64,000 nt of DNA from [Lactobacillus] rogosae (GTDB lineage Bacteria > Bacillota > Clostridia > Lachnospirales > Lachnospiraceae), in NCBI GenBank assembly GCA_900112995.1, contig FONU01000005.1:62001-126000 (forward strand), read 5' to 3'. Shown one piece after another: positions 8,605-17,659 of the stretch. Each line of letters starts with the position of its first letter. Position 1 is the first letter of the stretch. Made by a program: the position numbers and the translations under genes. The notes under the pieces are model-generated. The model worked only from the letters and a program-made list of their open reading frames with translations, searched no databases and had not been told where the DNA came from.

Positions 8605-10581
8605 TTATGCATCAATCTCCGCTTCATTAGCGTGTGCATGTATAAATGCTCTTCTTGGTGGCACATCACTTCCCATAAGCATAGAAGTAACCTCTGTTGC
8701 CATTCTTGCATCCTCTATCTCTACCTGCTTTAATATTCTTGTCTCTGGATTAAGTGTAGTTTCCCATAACTGTTCAGGGTCCATCTCGCCAAGCCCCTTA
8801 TATCTTTGCAGAGTAAATGTTCCACTTGCGTGAAGCTCTTTATACCTTTCCAGTGCTTTATCATCATAAAGATACTGTACTGTCCTGCTCTTATCTACCT
8901 TCGTCTTAGTTCCTTCTGCCTTCTTAGAAGCTTTGTCTGCCTTAGGTACTTTCTTAAGTTCAGCCCTGTAAAGCGGTGGTGTAGCTATGTACACATGTCC
9001 CTGATTAATAAGTTCAGGCATAAATCTATAGAAAAATGTAAGCAGAAGTGTATCAATATGTGCACCATCAACATCGGCATCTGTCATAATGATAATCTTA
9101 TCGTATCTTAACTTGCTTATATCAAAATCATTGCCGTAACCTTCAAGGAAGCCACAGCCAAATGAGTTAATCATAGTCTTAATCTCGGCATTAGCAAGCA
9201 CCTTATCAATAGAAGCCTTCTCTACATTAAGTATCTTACCTCTTATTGGAAGTATAGCCTGAGTACGTCTGTTTCTTGCTGTCTTGGCTGAACCACCCGC
9301 AGAATCTCCCTCGACTATAAACACCTCACATTCCTCTGACTTCTTGCTCTCACAGTTAGCAAGCTTACCATTGGAATCTATTGAGAACTTAGACTTAGAT
9401 AAAAGATTAGTCTTCGTTCTCTCCTCTGCCTTTCTTATCTTTGCAGACTTTTCGGCACAGGCTATTACTGACTTTAACTGTTCAAGATTTCTATCAAAAT
9501 ATAACTGCACCTCATCACTTGTAACCGCACTTACAACTGTTCCCGCATCCGGATTATCAAGCTTAGTCTTAGTCTGGCCTTCAAATCTTGGTGCAGGGTG
9601 CTTGATAGCCACAATTGCTGTCATACCATTTCTTACATCAAGACCGGTAAAGTTATTATCCTTTTCTTTAAGAACACCTAACTCCCTTGCATACTGATTA
9701 ATAATCATAGTGAACTTAGACTTAAATCCTGTAATATGAGTTCCCCCCTCCTGAGTGTATATGTTATTACAAAAACCAAGAATATTTTCCTCAAACTCAT
9801 TAACATACTGGAAAGCACACTCTACCTCTATGCCGTCTTCACTCTTCTTAAAATAGATAATATCCGTCACAGCTTCCTTGCCATTGTTAAGTTCCTTTAC
9901 ATATGCCTTGATACCATCTGGTTCTGAATATGTAATCTTTTCCTCGCTTCCACTTCTCTTATCCTCAAAATGTATTGTAAGTCCCGGATTAAGATAAGTT
10001 GTCTCGTGCATTCTGCTCTTTATTGCATCTGACTTAAATCTTGTCTTTTCAAATATCTCACCATCAGGAAGAAATGTTACTTTAGTTCCTGTATCATTCT
10101 TTCTGCATGTTCCCACTTTTTCAAGTGGTGCTACTGCCTTTCCTCTTTCATAACGCTGCCTGTATACACCACCATCAACCTTTATCTCTACTTCAAGCCA
10201 AACTGAGAGTGCATTAACTACTGACGCACCTACACCATGAAGTCCGCCTGATATCTTATACCCGCCATCACCGAACTTACCACCTGCGTGAAGCACTGTA
10301 AATACTACCTCAACTGCAGGTATGCCTGCCTTTGGATGAATTCCTATAGGAATACCTCGTCCATTATCTATAATAGTAGCAGTTCCATCATTATTAAGGG
10401 TTACTGTAATCTCGCTACAGTAACCCGCAAGGTGTTCATCAACTGCATTATCAGCTATCTCATATATAAGGTGGTTAAGTCCTTTAGTTCCAACACTTCC
10501 TATATACATTCCTGGTCTTTTTCTTACAGCTTCAAGACCTTCAAGAATTGATATACTATTTGCATCATATTTTGCTGCCAT
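8605..10581 (-). CDS. parE: DNA topoisomerase IV subunit B (ParE/GyrB family)
   Basis: ATPase subunit partnering ParC. The 658-residue protein shows the GHKL ATP-binding motifs IADNAVDEH (near 42-50), DNGRGIP and LHGVGASVVNALS. The TOPRIM motif VEGDSAGGSA lies near 424, followed by PIRGKILNVEKA and the metal-binding DADVDGAHI near 500. The tail RYKGLGEMDPEQLWETTLNP is typical. It lies upstream of parC on the same strand, which is the usual order of the pair. GyrB and ParE are close relatives; the partner without a gyrase box supports ParE. Confidence 0.9.
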   Translation of the reverse strand: MAAKYDANSISILEGLEAVRKRPGMYIGSVGTKGLNHLIYEIADNAVDEHLAGYCSEITVTLNNDGTATIIDNGRGIPIGIHPKAGIPAVEVVFTVLHAGGKFGDGGYKISGGLHGVGASVVNALSVWLEVEIKVDGGVYRQRYERGKAVAPLEKVGTCRKNDTGTKVTFLPDGEIFEKTRFKSDAIKSRMHETTYLNPGLTIHFEDKRSGSEEKITYSEPDGIKAYVKELNNGKEAVTDIIYFKKSEDGIEVECAFQYVNEFEENILGFCNNIYTQEGGTHITGFKSKFTMIINQYARELGVLKEKDNNFTGLDVRNGMTAIVAIKHPAPRFEGQTKTKLDNPDAGTVVSAVTSDEVQLYFDRNLEQLKSVIACAEKSAKIRKAEERTKTNLLSKSKFSIDSNGKLANCESKKSEECEVFIVEGDSAGGSAKTARNRRTQAILPIRGKILNVEKASIDKVLANAEIKTMINSFGCGFLEGYGNDFDISKLRYDKIIIMTDADVDGAHIDTLLLTFFYRFMPELINQGHVYIATPPLYRAELKKVPKADKASKKAEGTKTKVDKSRTVQYLYDDKALERYKELHASGTFTLQRYKGLGEMDPEQLWETTLNPETRILKQVEIEDARMATEVTSMLMGSDVPPRRAFIHAHANEAEIDA

Positions 10582-10605
10582 TATATTCTACACTCCTGTA
10601 CTACT

Positions 10606-11601
10606 CTAATTAATTGTTATTGAATTAAATAAATCCTCAAATCTTACATTAAAAGATGGTGCAGAAGAAACTTTTAACTTATTCCATTCATCTTTGTTAA
10701 TTTCAACATACTTTGAAGACTCATATTGTTCAAATTTATCATTAAATGCCTCTAACTTCTTCTTTTCAAGAATTGATGACTTATTAACCTCTGTCTTCGC
10801 TTTATCATTATCTGACGTACATCTTATTATATAAAATCTTCCGTCAGCTTCTACGATTCCGCTTGTCTGGCCTGTTGAAAGTGAATAAGCTGTATCTTCA
10901 AATGCTTTAGCCATCTCGCCTCTTCTAAGTTCATATTCATATTCGCCGTCAGCATTATATTTCTTGGCAATTGCAAAGAATGAATTGCCCTCATTTAATT
11001 CTGCATAAGCTTTGTCAATTTCTTCCTTTGAGTCTGTTACAATATATTGTATATTTATTACTCTTGCATCATCTGAACTCACTTCAATATCCATAAGTGA
11101 AGTTACATCATTGTAAAGCTTTGAAGCGATTGCAAATTCAGTAAACATCTGATTAACCTTATCCTCTGTGATATCATACTGGCTCTTCTGTTCTTCTGTA
11201 AGACCATCAAAATACTGTTCTGCTGCCTTAGCTGTTTCATTCTTTTCTTCTCTTCCAAGAACTACTCCTCTTTCTTTAGCCATAGAATTCATACATCTTA
11301 CTCTTATAAGCTTTACTCTTATCTGTTCTTTTATATATTCCTCAAACGGCTGTCCGTCAATATCTTCTGTCCATATACTGCTTCCAAACATATCTTCATA
11401 TTGTTTCTTAGCATCTGACATTAATACTTCTGCCTCAAATGTATAAGTCTTCTGTCCATCAACCTTCATAACAACAGATTTTCCCATACCAGTTGAAATA
11501 TATAATAAATTACCATTAAAGAACTTCATAAATACTAATACCGCAGCCACAGCTACAATAATGATAAGTGCTGTTATTAATCTTTTCTTATTTCTTTTCA
11601 T
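10606..11601 (-). CDS. Membrane-anchored PpiC-type peptidyl-prolyl isomerase (foldase)
   Basis: Likely PrsA/SurA-type foldase that helps exported proteins fold at the outer face of the membrane. The start at 11601 (MKRNKKRL) is chosen because GGAG lies just upstream, and the longer frame would overlap rlmH. The protein has a basic start, one hydrophobic segment (ALIIIVAVAAVLVFMKFF) and no lipobox, so it is anchored by an uncleaved helix. The C-terminal half contains a parvulin-like domain (INIQYIVTDSKEEIDKAY ... GEMAKAFEDTAYSL ... GRFYIIRCTSD). A second protein of this type lies at 57331-58497. Substrates are unknown. Confidence 0.75.
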   Translation of the reverse strand: MKRNKKRLITALIIIVAVAAVLVFMKFFNGNLLYISTGMGKSVVMKVDGQKTYTFEAEVLMSDAKKQYEDMFGSSIWTEDIDGQPFEEYIKEQIRVKLIRVRCMNSMAKERGVVLGREEKNETAKAAEQYFDGLTEEQKSQYDITEDKVNQMFTEFAIASKLYNDVTSLMDIEVSSDDARVINIQYIVTDSKEEIDKAYAELNEGNSFFAIAKKYNADGEYEYELRRGEMAKAFEDTAYSLSTGQTSGIVEADGRFYIIRCTSDNDKAKTEVNKSSILEKKKLEAFNDKFEQYESSKYVEINKDEWNKLKVSSAPSFNVRFEDLFNSITIN

Positions 11602-11617
11602 AACTTCTCCATTCTGG

Positions 11618-12097
11618 TTATTTGTGATAAGGTTCATTCTTCATAATTCTGTAGCTTCTATATATCTGTTCAAGAAGAATTACTCTCATAAGCTGATGTG
11701 GAAATGTCATAGGCGAAAAACTAAGCTTGAAATCAGCCCTGTCAAGAACCCTTTTATCAAGCCCTAATGAACCTCCTATAACAAAGACAATATCACTCTT
11801 TCCTGATATTCCAAGATTATCTATTTTCTGTGATAACTGTACAGAATCAAGCATTTTACCATCAATTGCCAGAGCTATCACATATGCTTCATCTTTTATG
11901 CACGAAAGAAGTCTTTCTCCCTCTTTAGCCTTTATTATATCATTAACAGTATCACTTGCATTATCAGGTGTCTTCTCATCTGCCACCTCTTTTACCTCAA
12001 GCTTGCAGTATCTTGACAACCTTTTACTGTACTCATCTATTGCCTGACAATAGAACTTTTCCTTTACTTTGCCTACACAGCATATTGTTATTCTCAT
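11618..12097 (-). CDS. rlmH: 23S rRNA (pseudouridine-1915-N3)-methyltransferase RlmH
   Basis: SPOUT-class methyltransferase that modifies helix 69 of 23S rRNA using S-adenosylmethionine. Its 159 residues match the family length. It begins MRITICCVGKVKE and has the cofactor-binding knot region VFVIGGSLGLDKRVL and the family ending FPHQLMRVILLEQIYRSY with a C-terminal PYHK. A foldase gene follows 16 bp downstream and a small acidic protein gene lies 10 bp upstream, so all three are probably co-transcribed. Confidence 0.96.
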   Translation of the reverse strand: MRITICCVGKVKEKFYCQAIDEYSKRLSRYCKLEVKEVADEKTPDNASDTVNDIIKAKEGERLLSCIKDEAYVIALAIDGKMLDSVQLSQKIDNLGISGKSDIVFVIGGSLGLDKRVLDRADFKLSFSPMTFPHQLMRVILLEQIYRSYRIMKNEPYHK

Positions 12098-12107
12098 ATC
12101 AGCCCAA

Positions 12108-12374
12108 CTATGCCTCTACGAAGAAATATCCGCCGTTATTATCAAGCTTGAACACTTCAAGCTGTTCCTCAAGCTCTGCATCAGAAAGTTCTGATACATC
12201 CATTCCCTCATCGTCCATAATCTGTCTTAATTCTTTAATATTACTGCAATACTGTGCAAAGCATTCCTCAAGAAAATCTTCTGCCTCCTCTAAATCATAT
12301 ACAACCGGCTCATCAAAAAGCTTCTTCTGATCTCTTAAAAATACCTTTGCACATTCTTTCATATGTTTTTCCAT
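12108..12374 (-). CDS. Small acidic protein of unknown function
   Basis: An 88-residue protein rich in Glu and Asp. The start at 12374 (MEKHMKECAK) follows the ribosome site GAGGAG at good spacing, whereas the longer frame from 12401 has none. It has three cysteines, no membrane segment and a predicted mostly helical middle (DLEEAEDFLEECFAQYC). It sits tightly between the HAD phosphatase gene (31 bp from its start codon) and rlmH (10 bp), so it is translated with them. I do not recognise the family. Confidence 0.7.
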   Translation of the reverse strand: MEKHMKECAKVFLRDQKKLFDEPVVYDLEEAEDFLEECFAQYCSNIKELRQIMDDEGMDVSELSDAELEEQLEVFKLDNNGGYFFVEA

Positions 12375-12405
12375 AATAATACTCCTCATTTCTACAAACA
12401 TTATC

Positions 12406-13182
12406 TTATATATTAAACTCTTTTCTTAGTGTGCCTTCAACCCATTCAGTTGTGTCATATGCATATTTCTTGATATCCTCACATGCTGTATCCATAACAT
12501 ACGCATATTTTACTGACTTAAGCATATCAATATCATTATAATTGTCGCCAAATGCCATACATTCATCTTCTGACAATCCAAAGTACTGCTGAAGCTGATG
12601 CATTGCTTTTCCTTTGGTAACGCTGCTCTCCATAAAATCAAGATATAAATCTCCTGAAACTGTAATTGAAGCTTTGCCATTCCATTTGCTAAAGAAATGT
12701 TCCTTGGAATTATCAATTCCGCTAAAATCACATACCGCAATCTTTAATATATCTTCATCTACATCTGTGAATTTATCAATAAGCGTAGTCTTATAATTAA
12801 CAACCTTGGTCATTCTATAATGATATTCTTCTGTCTTAGGCTTGATATATGCTGTATGCTGGCCTGATATAAGCACCTCGCAATCAGGCTGTTCATATAC
12901 ATCTTCTATTATCTCAAGAGCAAGCTTTCTATCCATTGGTGTCTTGGCAATAACCTCACCCTTATATTCACATAATGCTCCATTCTCAGCAATGTATACA
13001 AGCTTATCGCTTACAGGCTCAAAAAGCCTTTTCAGGCTTACTATCTGTCTTCCGCTGGCAGGTGCAAAGTACATTCCTTTATTAACAAGCTGTTCAATCG
13101 CTTTAATTGTAGATGGTTCTACACTCTGGGCACCTTTTCTTAGTATTGTACCATCAAGATCACTTGCAATTAATTTAACCAT
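12406..13182 (-). CDS. Cof-type HAD-IIB phosphatase
   Basis: Haloacid-dehalogenase phosphatase with a type IIB cap, acting on small phosphorylated metabolites. The 258-residue protein has motif I LIASDLDGTILRKG at its start (nucleophile and acid Asp), Ser in FAPASGRQ, Lys in SSVTKGKAMHQL and motif IV FGDNYNDIDML. This complete set is typical of Cof/YwpJ-like enzymes. It overlaps the end of maf by 13 bp, indicating translational coupling. The substrate cannot be told from the sequence. Confidence 0.9.
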   Translation of the reverse strand: MVKLIASDLDGTILRKGAQSVEPSTIKAIEQLVNKGMYFAPASGRQIVSLKRLFEPVSDKLVYIAENGALCEYKGEVIAKTPMDRKLALEIIEDVYEQPDCEVLISGQHTAYIKPKTEEYHYRMTKVVNYKTTLIDKFTDVDEDILKIAVCDFSGIDNSKEHFFSKWNGKASITVSGDLYLDFMESSVTKGKAMHQLQQYFGLSEDECMAFGDNYNDIDMLKSVKYAYVMDTACEDIKKYAYDTTEWVEGTLRKEFNI

Positions 13183-13754
13183 AACTTTAACTCCTGATAT
13201 ACCCTTGCAACCGGAAGTCCGACAACATTATTATAGTCACCGTCTATCTTTCCAATAAATGCTGCAAATCTCCCCTGAATTCCGTAAGCCCCTGCTTTAT
13301 CCATTGGCTCACCTGTACTTATATATTCTCTTATCTCATTATCACTAATATCATTACAGTATACATCTGTCTTTTCTGCAAAGTTACTTACAACATTATT
13401 ATTCTTGATAAGTGTAACACCTGTATACACCTGATGACAATCACCAGCCAGTTCCTTAAGTATATCAAAAGCATTACCCGTATCCTTAGGTTTTGTAAGA
13501 ATATGTCCCTTATGGCTTACGATTGTATCTGCACCTATAACTACAACATCTTCATTCCTGTAATCATCATCATCTTTTACCATATCCCATACAGCCTGTG
13601 CCTTAATCCTTGATAGATATTTCACATATTCATCCGGCTGTGTAATTAAAGTTGTCTCATCAACATCACTCGTAATTATATCAAATTCTATTCCTATCTG
13701 TTCCAGCAGTTCTTTGCGTCTTGGTGAACCAGATGCAAGAATAATCTTACTCAT
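13170..13754 (-). CDS. maf: Maf-family nucleotide pyrophosphatase
   Basis: House-cleaning enzyme that hydrolyses non-canonical or canonical dTTP/UTP-type nucleotides; in Bacillus, Maf is linked to septum control. The 194 residues include the start ILASGSPRRKELLEQIG, DVDETT, VIGADTIVSHKG and KPKDTGNAFDILKELAG, all Maf signatures. It is the first gene of a run maf - HAD - acidic protein - rlmH - foldase, with overlaps or short gaps throughout. Confidence 0.95.
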   Translation of the reverse strand: MSKIILASGSPRRKELLEQIGIEFDIITSDVDETTLITQPDEYVKYLSRIKAQAVWDMVKDDDDYRNEDVVVIGADTIVSHKGHILTKPKDTGNAFDILKELAGDCHQVYTGVTLIKNNNVVSNFAEKTDVYCNDISDNEIREYISTGEPMDKAGAYGIQGRFAAFIGKIDGDYNNVVGLPVARVYQELKLWLN

Positions 13755-13940
13755 ATATTCATTCCTTTCAGAATTAATTCATTAACTATAAGATTATAAC
13801 AGCTGGTAAGTCAAAAATCCAGTTATTACTAAAAAAGAATATAAAATAGAAAAGAATATGCAAAGCACATTCCCTAACCGGACGCGGTCGCCTGCAACTG
13901 ACTACAGCTTCATATGGGTACATATCACCAGCACATAGTT

Positions 13941-13990
13941 CCTTTTATGTAATAGTAAATTCCGATAAAATTATCCATTACATAAAAAGG
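13941..13990. repeat. Inverted repeat downstream of leuA
   Basis: CCTTTTATGTAAT (13941-13953) pairs with ATTACATAAAAAGG (13977-13990). The arm next to leuA also supplies the T-run of the leuA terminator, so the two hairpins compete or stack. The stretch 13755-13940 holds the upstream region of maf and a short GC-richer piece (13871-13905) that I cannot assign. Confidence 0.55.
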
Positions 13991-14047
13991 CTTCCTTTCT
14001 AAACAGAAGGAAATATTACTATATCTCCTGTCTGTTTAAAGGAAGCA
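13985..14047 (-). terminator. Terminator of leuA
   Basis: On the - strand GCTTCCTTTAAACAGA is followed after a loop by TCTGTTTAGAAAGGAAGC and CTTTTTATG. The arms lie at 14031-14046 and 13990-14007. It starts 65 bp after the leuA stop. Confidence 0.8.
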
Positions 14048-14111
14048 CATAATTATATCTCTGCAAATATGTTCATATACGCAGATACAATATTTATACT
14101 GATATTATTCT

Positions 14112-15773
14112 CTACTCAGTCATACTTCTGTTCATTGCTGATTCTACCGCATCAATTGAAGCTCTTATGATATCGTGGTCGATACCTATGCCAAAGTATT
14201 CTTTACCATCATCACCCTTAATTCCTACATATGCAATAGCACTTGAATCAGAACCCTGCTTTAATGAATGTTCCTCATAGCATATTACATCACAAGGCTT
14301 TCCAAAATGCTTTGAAAGTGCATTACTTACAGCATCAAGACGACCATTACCACCCGCTTCTACTACTGTTGTCTTTCCATCAGCCTCAATTGTAACTTCT
14401 GTCTGGATACCATCAATCTGCTTGAAATGGACTTCTGAAATCTTGAATACCGGTGTGAACTTCTTATAACGCCTCTCAAATATCTCAAGAACCTCATCTG
14501 CTGCAAGTTCCTTATGGTTAACATCCGATACATCTTTAACAGCATAACCTAGGTCTTCTCTCATAGCCTTTGGAATAATCATTCCATAATTATGCTCAAG
14601 AACATAAGCAACTCCGCCCTTACCTGACTGGCTGTTAATTCTGATTACGTCTGAGTCATATGTACGTCCAACATCTTCTGGATTAATTGGAAGATATGGA
14701 ACTGTCCACTTAGATGGATCCTGTTCAATTCTATAGTGCATACCTTTAGATATGGCATCCTGATGTGAACCAGAGAATGCTGCAAATACAAGCTTACCAC
14801 AGTATGGGTGTCTGTCATCTATCTTCATCTGTGTAAGACGTTCGAACATCTCTGCAAGCTCTGGCATATTAGAAAAATCCAATTCCGGGTCAACGCCCTG
14901 TGCGTACATATTCATAGCAAGATTAACAATATCCACATTACCAGTTCTCTCACCATTGCCAAATAATGTACCTTCTATTCTGTCTGCACCTGCAAGCATA
15001 CCAAGCTCTGCATCTGCAACGCCTGTTCCTCTGTCATTATGTGGATGAAGTGATACAACTACATTTTCTCGATTATGAAGATTCTTGCTCATATATTCAA
15101 CCTGACTTGCAAATACATGTGGAAGTGACATCTCTACTGTAGCAGGAAGATTAATTATACACTTCTTATCAGGTGTTGGCTGCCATATATCTATAACTGC
15201 ATTACACACTTCAAGTGCGTATTCTGGCTCTGTTCCTGTAAAGCTTTCAGGACTATATTCAAAAAGGAAATTACCGCCATCTGCTTCTGCAAGTTCTTTA
15301 AGAAGCTTAGCGCCCTCAATTGCAATCTGTTTGATTTCTTCTTTAGACTTTCTGAATACCTGCTCTCTTTGTGCAAGAGATGTCGAATTGTATACATGTA
15401 CAATCGCTCTTGGTGCACCCTTTACAGCTTCAAAAGTCTTCTTAATAATATGCGGTCTTGCCTGTGTAAGCACCTGAATTGTAACATCATCAGGAATCAT
15501 ATTCTTCTCAATAAGTGTACGGCAAAGCTCATACTCTGTCTCTGATGCTGCCGGGAAACCAATCTCAATTTCCTTAAATCCAACCTTAATAAGCTTATTA
15601 AAGAATTCAAGCTTTTCATCAAGACTCATAGGCTCAACTAAAGCCTGATTACCATCTCTTAAATCCACTGAACACCATACTGGTGCTTTGTCAATATACT
15701 CCTTCTTTACCCAGTCGTTACACTCAACCGGTGGCATAAAATAACCTCTCTTATACTGTCTGTAATCAAACAT
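14112..15773 (-). CDS. leuA: 2-isopropylmalate synthase
   Basis: Condenses acetyl-CoA with 2-ketoisovalerate, the committed step of leucine synthesis. The protein has 553 residues, the length of the longer LeuA class found in actinobacteria, yeast and many clostridia. It has the DRE-TIM metallolyase start SVDLRDGNQALVEPMSL, the metal-binding HPHNDRGTGVADAE and GTLFGNGERTGNVDIV. After a linker, the last 130 residues form the LeuA allosteric domain (VTIEADGKTTVVEAGGNG), so leucine feedback is expected. A T-box leader lies directly upstream, giving control by uncharged leucine tRNA. Confidence 0.96.
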   Translation of the reverse strand: MFDYRQYKRGYFMPPVECNDWVKKEYIDKAPVWCSVDLRDGNQALVEPMSLDEKLEFFNKLIKVGFKEIEIGFPAASETEYELCRTLIEKNMIPDDVTIQVLTQARPHIIKKTFEAVKGAPRAIVHVYNSTSLAQREQVFRKSKEEIKQIAIEGAKLLKELAEADGGNFLFEYSPESFTGTEPEYALEVCNAVIDIWQPTPDKKCIINLPATVEMSLPHVFASQVEYMSKNLHNRENVVVSLHPHNDRGTGVADAELGMLAGADRIEGTLFGNGERTGNVDIVNLAMNMYAQGVDPELDFSNMPELAEMFERLTQMKIDDRHPYCGKLVFAAFSGSHQDAISKGMHYRIEQDPSKWTVPYLPINPEDVGRTYDSDVIRINSQSGKGGVAYVLEHNYGMIIPKAMREDLGYAVKDVSDVNHKELAADEVLEIFERRYKKFTPVFKISEVHFKQIDGIQTEVTIEADGKTTVVEAGGNGRLDAVSNALSKHFGKPCDVICYEEHSLKQGSDSSAIAYVGIKGDDGKEYFGIGIDHDIIRASIDAVESAMNRSMTE

Positions 15774-15825
15774 TGCATTATCCTCCTGATATATTAATTA
15801 TATTAGCATAATAAGTAAATTATAC

Positions 15826-16132
15826 AAAAAAATCTTTCATCTCCAAAGGCCTTAACCTCTAAGAGACGAAAGATATAATCTCACGCGTTACCACTCTTAT
15901 TCGCAATTAATAATTGCGCTCTCACCGAATACGTGCATATTGCATTATATTCTGTCCACTATAACGGTTGGCTTCCGTCTACGTCTACTCTTATATCCTG
16001 CTGATATAATTTCGGGTAGCAGCTCCAAGGTGAGTTCAATAAGTTCCTTTCACTGTCTCGCACCTTCCGACAGTTCTCTGAAGCTGGTCCTTATCTAATA
16101 TTCCTCTTCATTGCATTTACTTATTATCAATT
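15826..16132 (-). promoter_or_regulatory. T-box leader of leuA
   Basis: The - strand leader carries the T-box core AAGAGTGGTAACGCG (15897-15883), which pairs with the free end of uncharged tRNA. It is followed by the terminator ATCTTTCGTCTC ... GAGATGAAAGAT (15874-15863, 15843-15832) and a T-run. The upstream half contains GGTGCGAG and, further on, GAACTCACCTTGGAGCTGC, matching Stem I. The codon CTC there (Leu) fits the specifier position and the gene served. Seen directly: T-box and terminator. Inferred: the specifier. Confidence 0.92.
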
Positions 16133-16138
16133 ATTGAA

Positions 16139-16167
16139 ATGATAACGCATATAATTTAAAATGTCAA
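16139..16167 (-). promoter_or_regulatory. Promoter of the leuA T-box transcript
   Basis: TTGACA at 16167-16162, a 17-base spacer and TATCAT at 16144-16139 form a near-consensus housekeeping promoter. It is placed directly upstream of the T-box leader. Confidence 0.75.
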
Positions 16168-16175
16168 TAGAATTT

Positions 16176-16304
16176 TCAATTATGTATTGCAATATTAAAT
16201 GCAATATTAAATCAAATTATGTATTGCAATATTAAATCAAATATTAAATCAAATTATGTATTACAATATTAAGTCCAGTTATATATTTGAGCTATGTATT
16301 AAAA
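16176..16304. repeat. AT-rich tandem repeats after the DUF4129-like gene
   Basis: Several imperfect copies of a unit of about 25 bases, of the form AATTATGTATTGCAATATTA, with a shorter unit AATATTAAATC, run from about 16176 to 16275. They end close to the stop codon of the gene at 16305. They lie upstream of the leuA promoter. Confidence 0.75.
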
Positions 16305-17627
16305 TCATTTGAAGTTCTTAAGAAAACTTATATCTTCCTCTGATACTTCACCATTAGAATATCTCGCTTTCTCATAGTCATCTGTTATTCTTCGTGCTTT
16401 TGCTTCATCATCAGTTATCAGTTTGCTCGTAATCTCTTCCGGCATCATATGCGAATCAACCTTTGCACCTGCCAACTTAGACTTTGTGACAACCTTTTTG
16501 GACTTGGCATATTTCTTATAAAGCTTTCTGTACCGTATATTGGCTTTATCTTTAGTATCCTTAACCTTAACACTTTTCTTTACTTTATATTCCTTTTCCT
16601 CGTCATTATTAATATATTCCACTTCATCTTTATCATTATCTAATGACTTTCTGAACCTGGAAGCATATCTGACTATTGTCACTATTATTAATATAATCAC
16701 TCCGATTATAAGGAATATTGCAACCACCTCCATAAGAGCATTACCAGCCGCATTATTAACCATAACATCCATCTCATCCTCTACTGGTTCAGGGGACGTT
16801 GTCGTTTCTTCTATATAATCGTCCATTACTGTATCATCATCTCCGCGGAGCATTAATAACAGTTTTAATATCCATTTAATAATTGCAAGCAATGCCATTC
16901 CAATCATAGAGAATATATTGCCATATCTTCCGTGATAGAATATAAGCATGCCAAATACCAGAAGCAGTCCGAACACAATCATTATAAGCACATTAATTCC
17001 CATAATTCTTCTGGCCGGGAATTCTGATTTACCTTCATTAAATACGAACACCTCATACAGCCTGCTTACCTGATTATATACGAACTGGCATAATACAAAC
17101 ATAACAAATAAAAATGCCTGTATTTCCATAAGCACAGAATTACCTTCAATACCTCCTAATATATAAAAGCCTATCATAAATATTCCATATGCTATATGAA
17201 GCTTCTCACTCGCATTAACAGCAATCAGCATATCATCCTTGCTCTTACCAGTTTCATCATATATATTTTCCTGAACTCGCTCATATTGCTTCTTGTTTAC
17301 ATATAGATTCTTTAACCTTATTGAGTGTCCAGATATTGCCGCTGCGCATATCACATAACCTGCAAACTCCAGATCTGTGTCCGCAAGCAATGCCGCTATA
17401 ACAACGAACACAAGATTAATCACCATAAATAATGGATAACTTTTAATATATTTTCTTGAAAAATATGTAACTATAGCTGGAATTATTACAATAAGGCTAT
17501 AATATGCCTTAGATGTGTCATTACCGGCAATTCCTATATACACTCCCGCCGCCATTGATATGTACGCAACACACAATATAAGTATTTCCGTTATGATTTT
17601 ACTATTTCTTAGATGTCTTATCTGCAT
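16305..17627 (-). CDS. Multi-span membrane protein with DUF4129-like C-terminus
   Basis: A protein of about 440 residues. The start at 17627 (MQIRHLRNSK) is preferred because GGAG lies just upstream; a GTG 18 bases earlier lacks one. There are several hydrophobic segments in the first 250 residues, then an acidic linker, another membrane helix (VVAIFLIIGVIILIIVTIV) and a charged cytoplasmic tail. The tail contains YRKLYKKYAKSK and ends EKARYSNGEVSEEDISFLK, resembling the DUF4129 end of transglutaminase-operon proteins. It is the last gene of moxR-DUF58 and presumably acts with them. The cellular role is unknown. Confidence 0.6.
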   Translation of the reverse strand: MQIRHLRNSKIITEILILCVAYISMAAGVYIGIAGNDTSKAYYSLIVIIPAIVTYFSRKYIKSYPLFMVINLVFVVIAALLADTDLEFAGYVICAAAISGHSIRLKNLYVNKKQYERVQENIYDETGKSKDDMLIAVNASEKLHIAYGIFMIGFYILGGIEGNSVLMEIQAFLFVMFVLCQFVYNQVSRLYEVFVFNEGKSEFPARRIMGINVLIMIVFGLLLVFGMLIFYHGRYGNIFSMIGMALLAIIKWILKLLLMLRGDDDTVMDDYIEETTTSPEPVEDEMDVMVNNAAGNALMEVVAIFLIIGVIILIIVTIVRYASRFRKSLDNDKDEVEYINNDEEKEYKVKKSVKVKDTKDKANIRYRKLYKKYAKSKKVVTKSKLAGAKVDSHMMPEEITSKLITDDEAKARRITDDYEKARYSNGEVSEEDISFLKNFK

Positions 17628-17659
17628 CTTACTCTCCATTCCCACACTGCTTATACATT

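Noticed and set aside
8421-8711. A 96-codon - strand frame over the parE end and the parE-parC gap
   Set aside because: Two thirds of it is parE read in another frame and the rest is the hairpin segment; there is no ribosome site.
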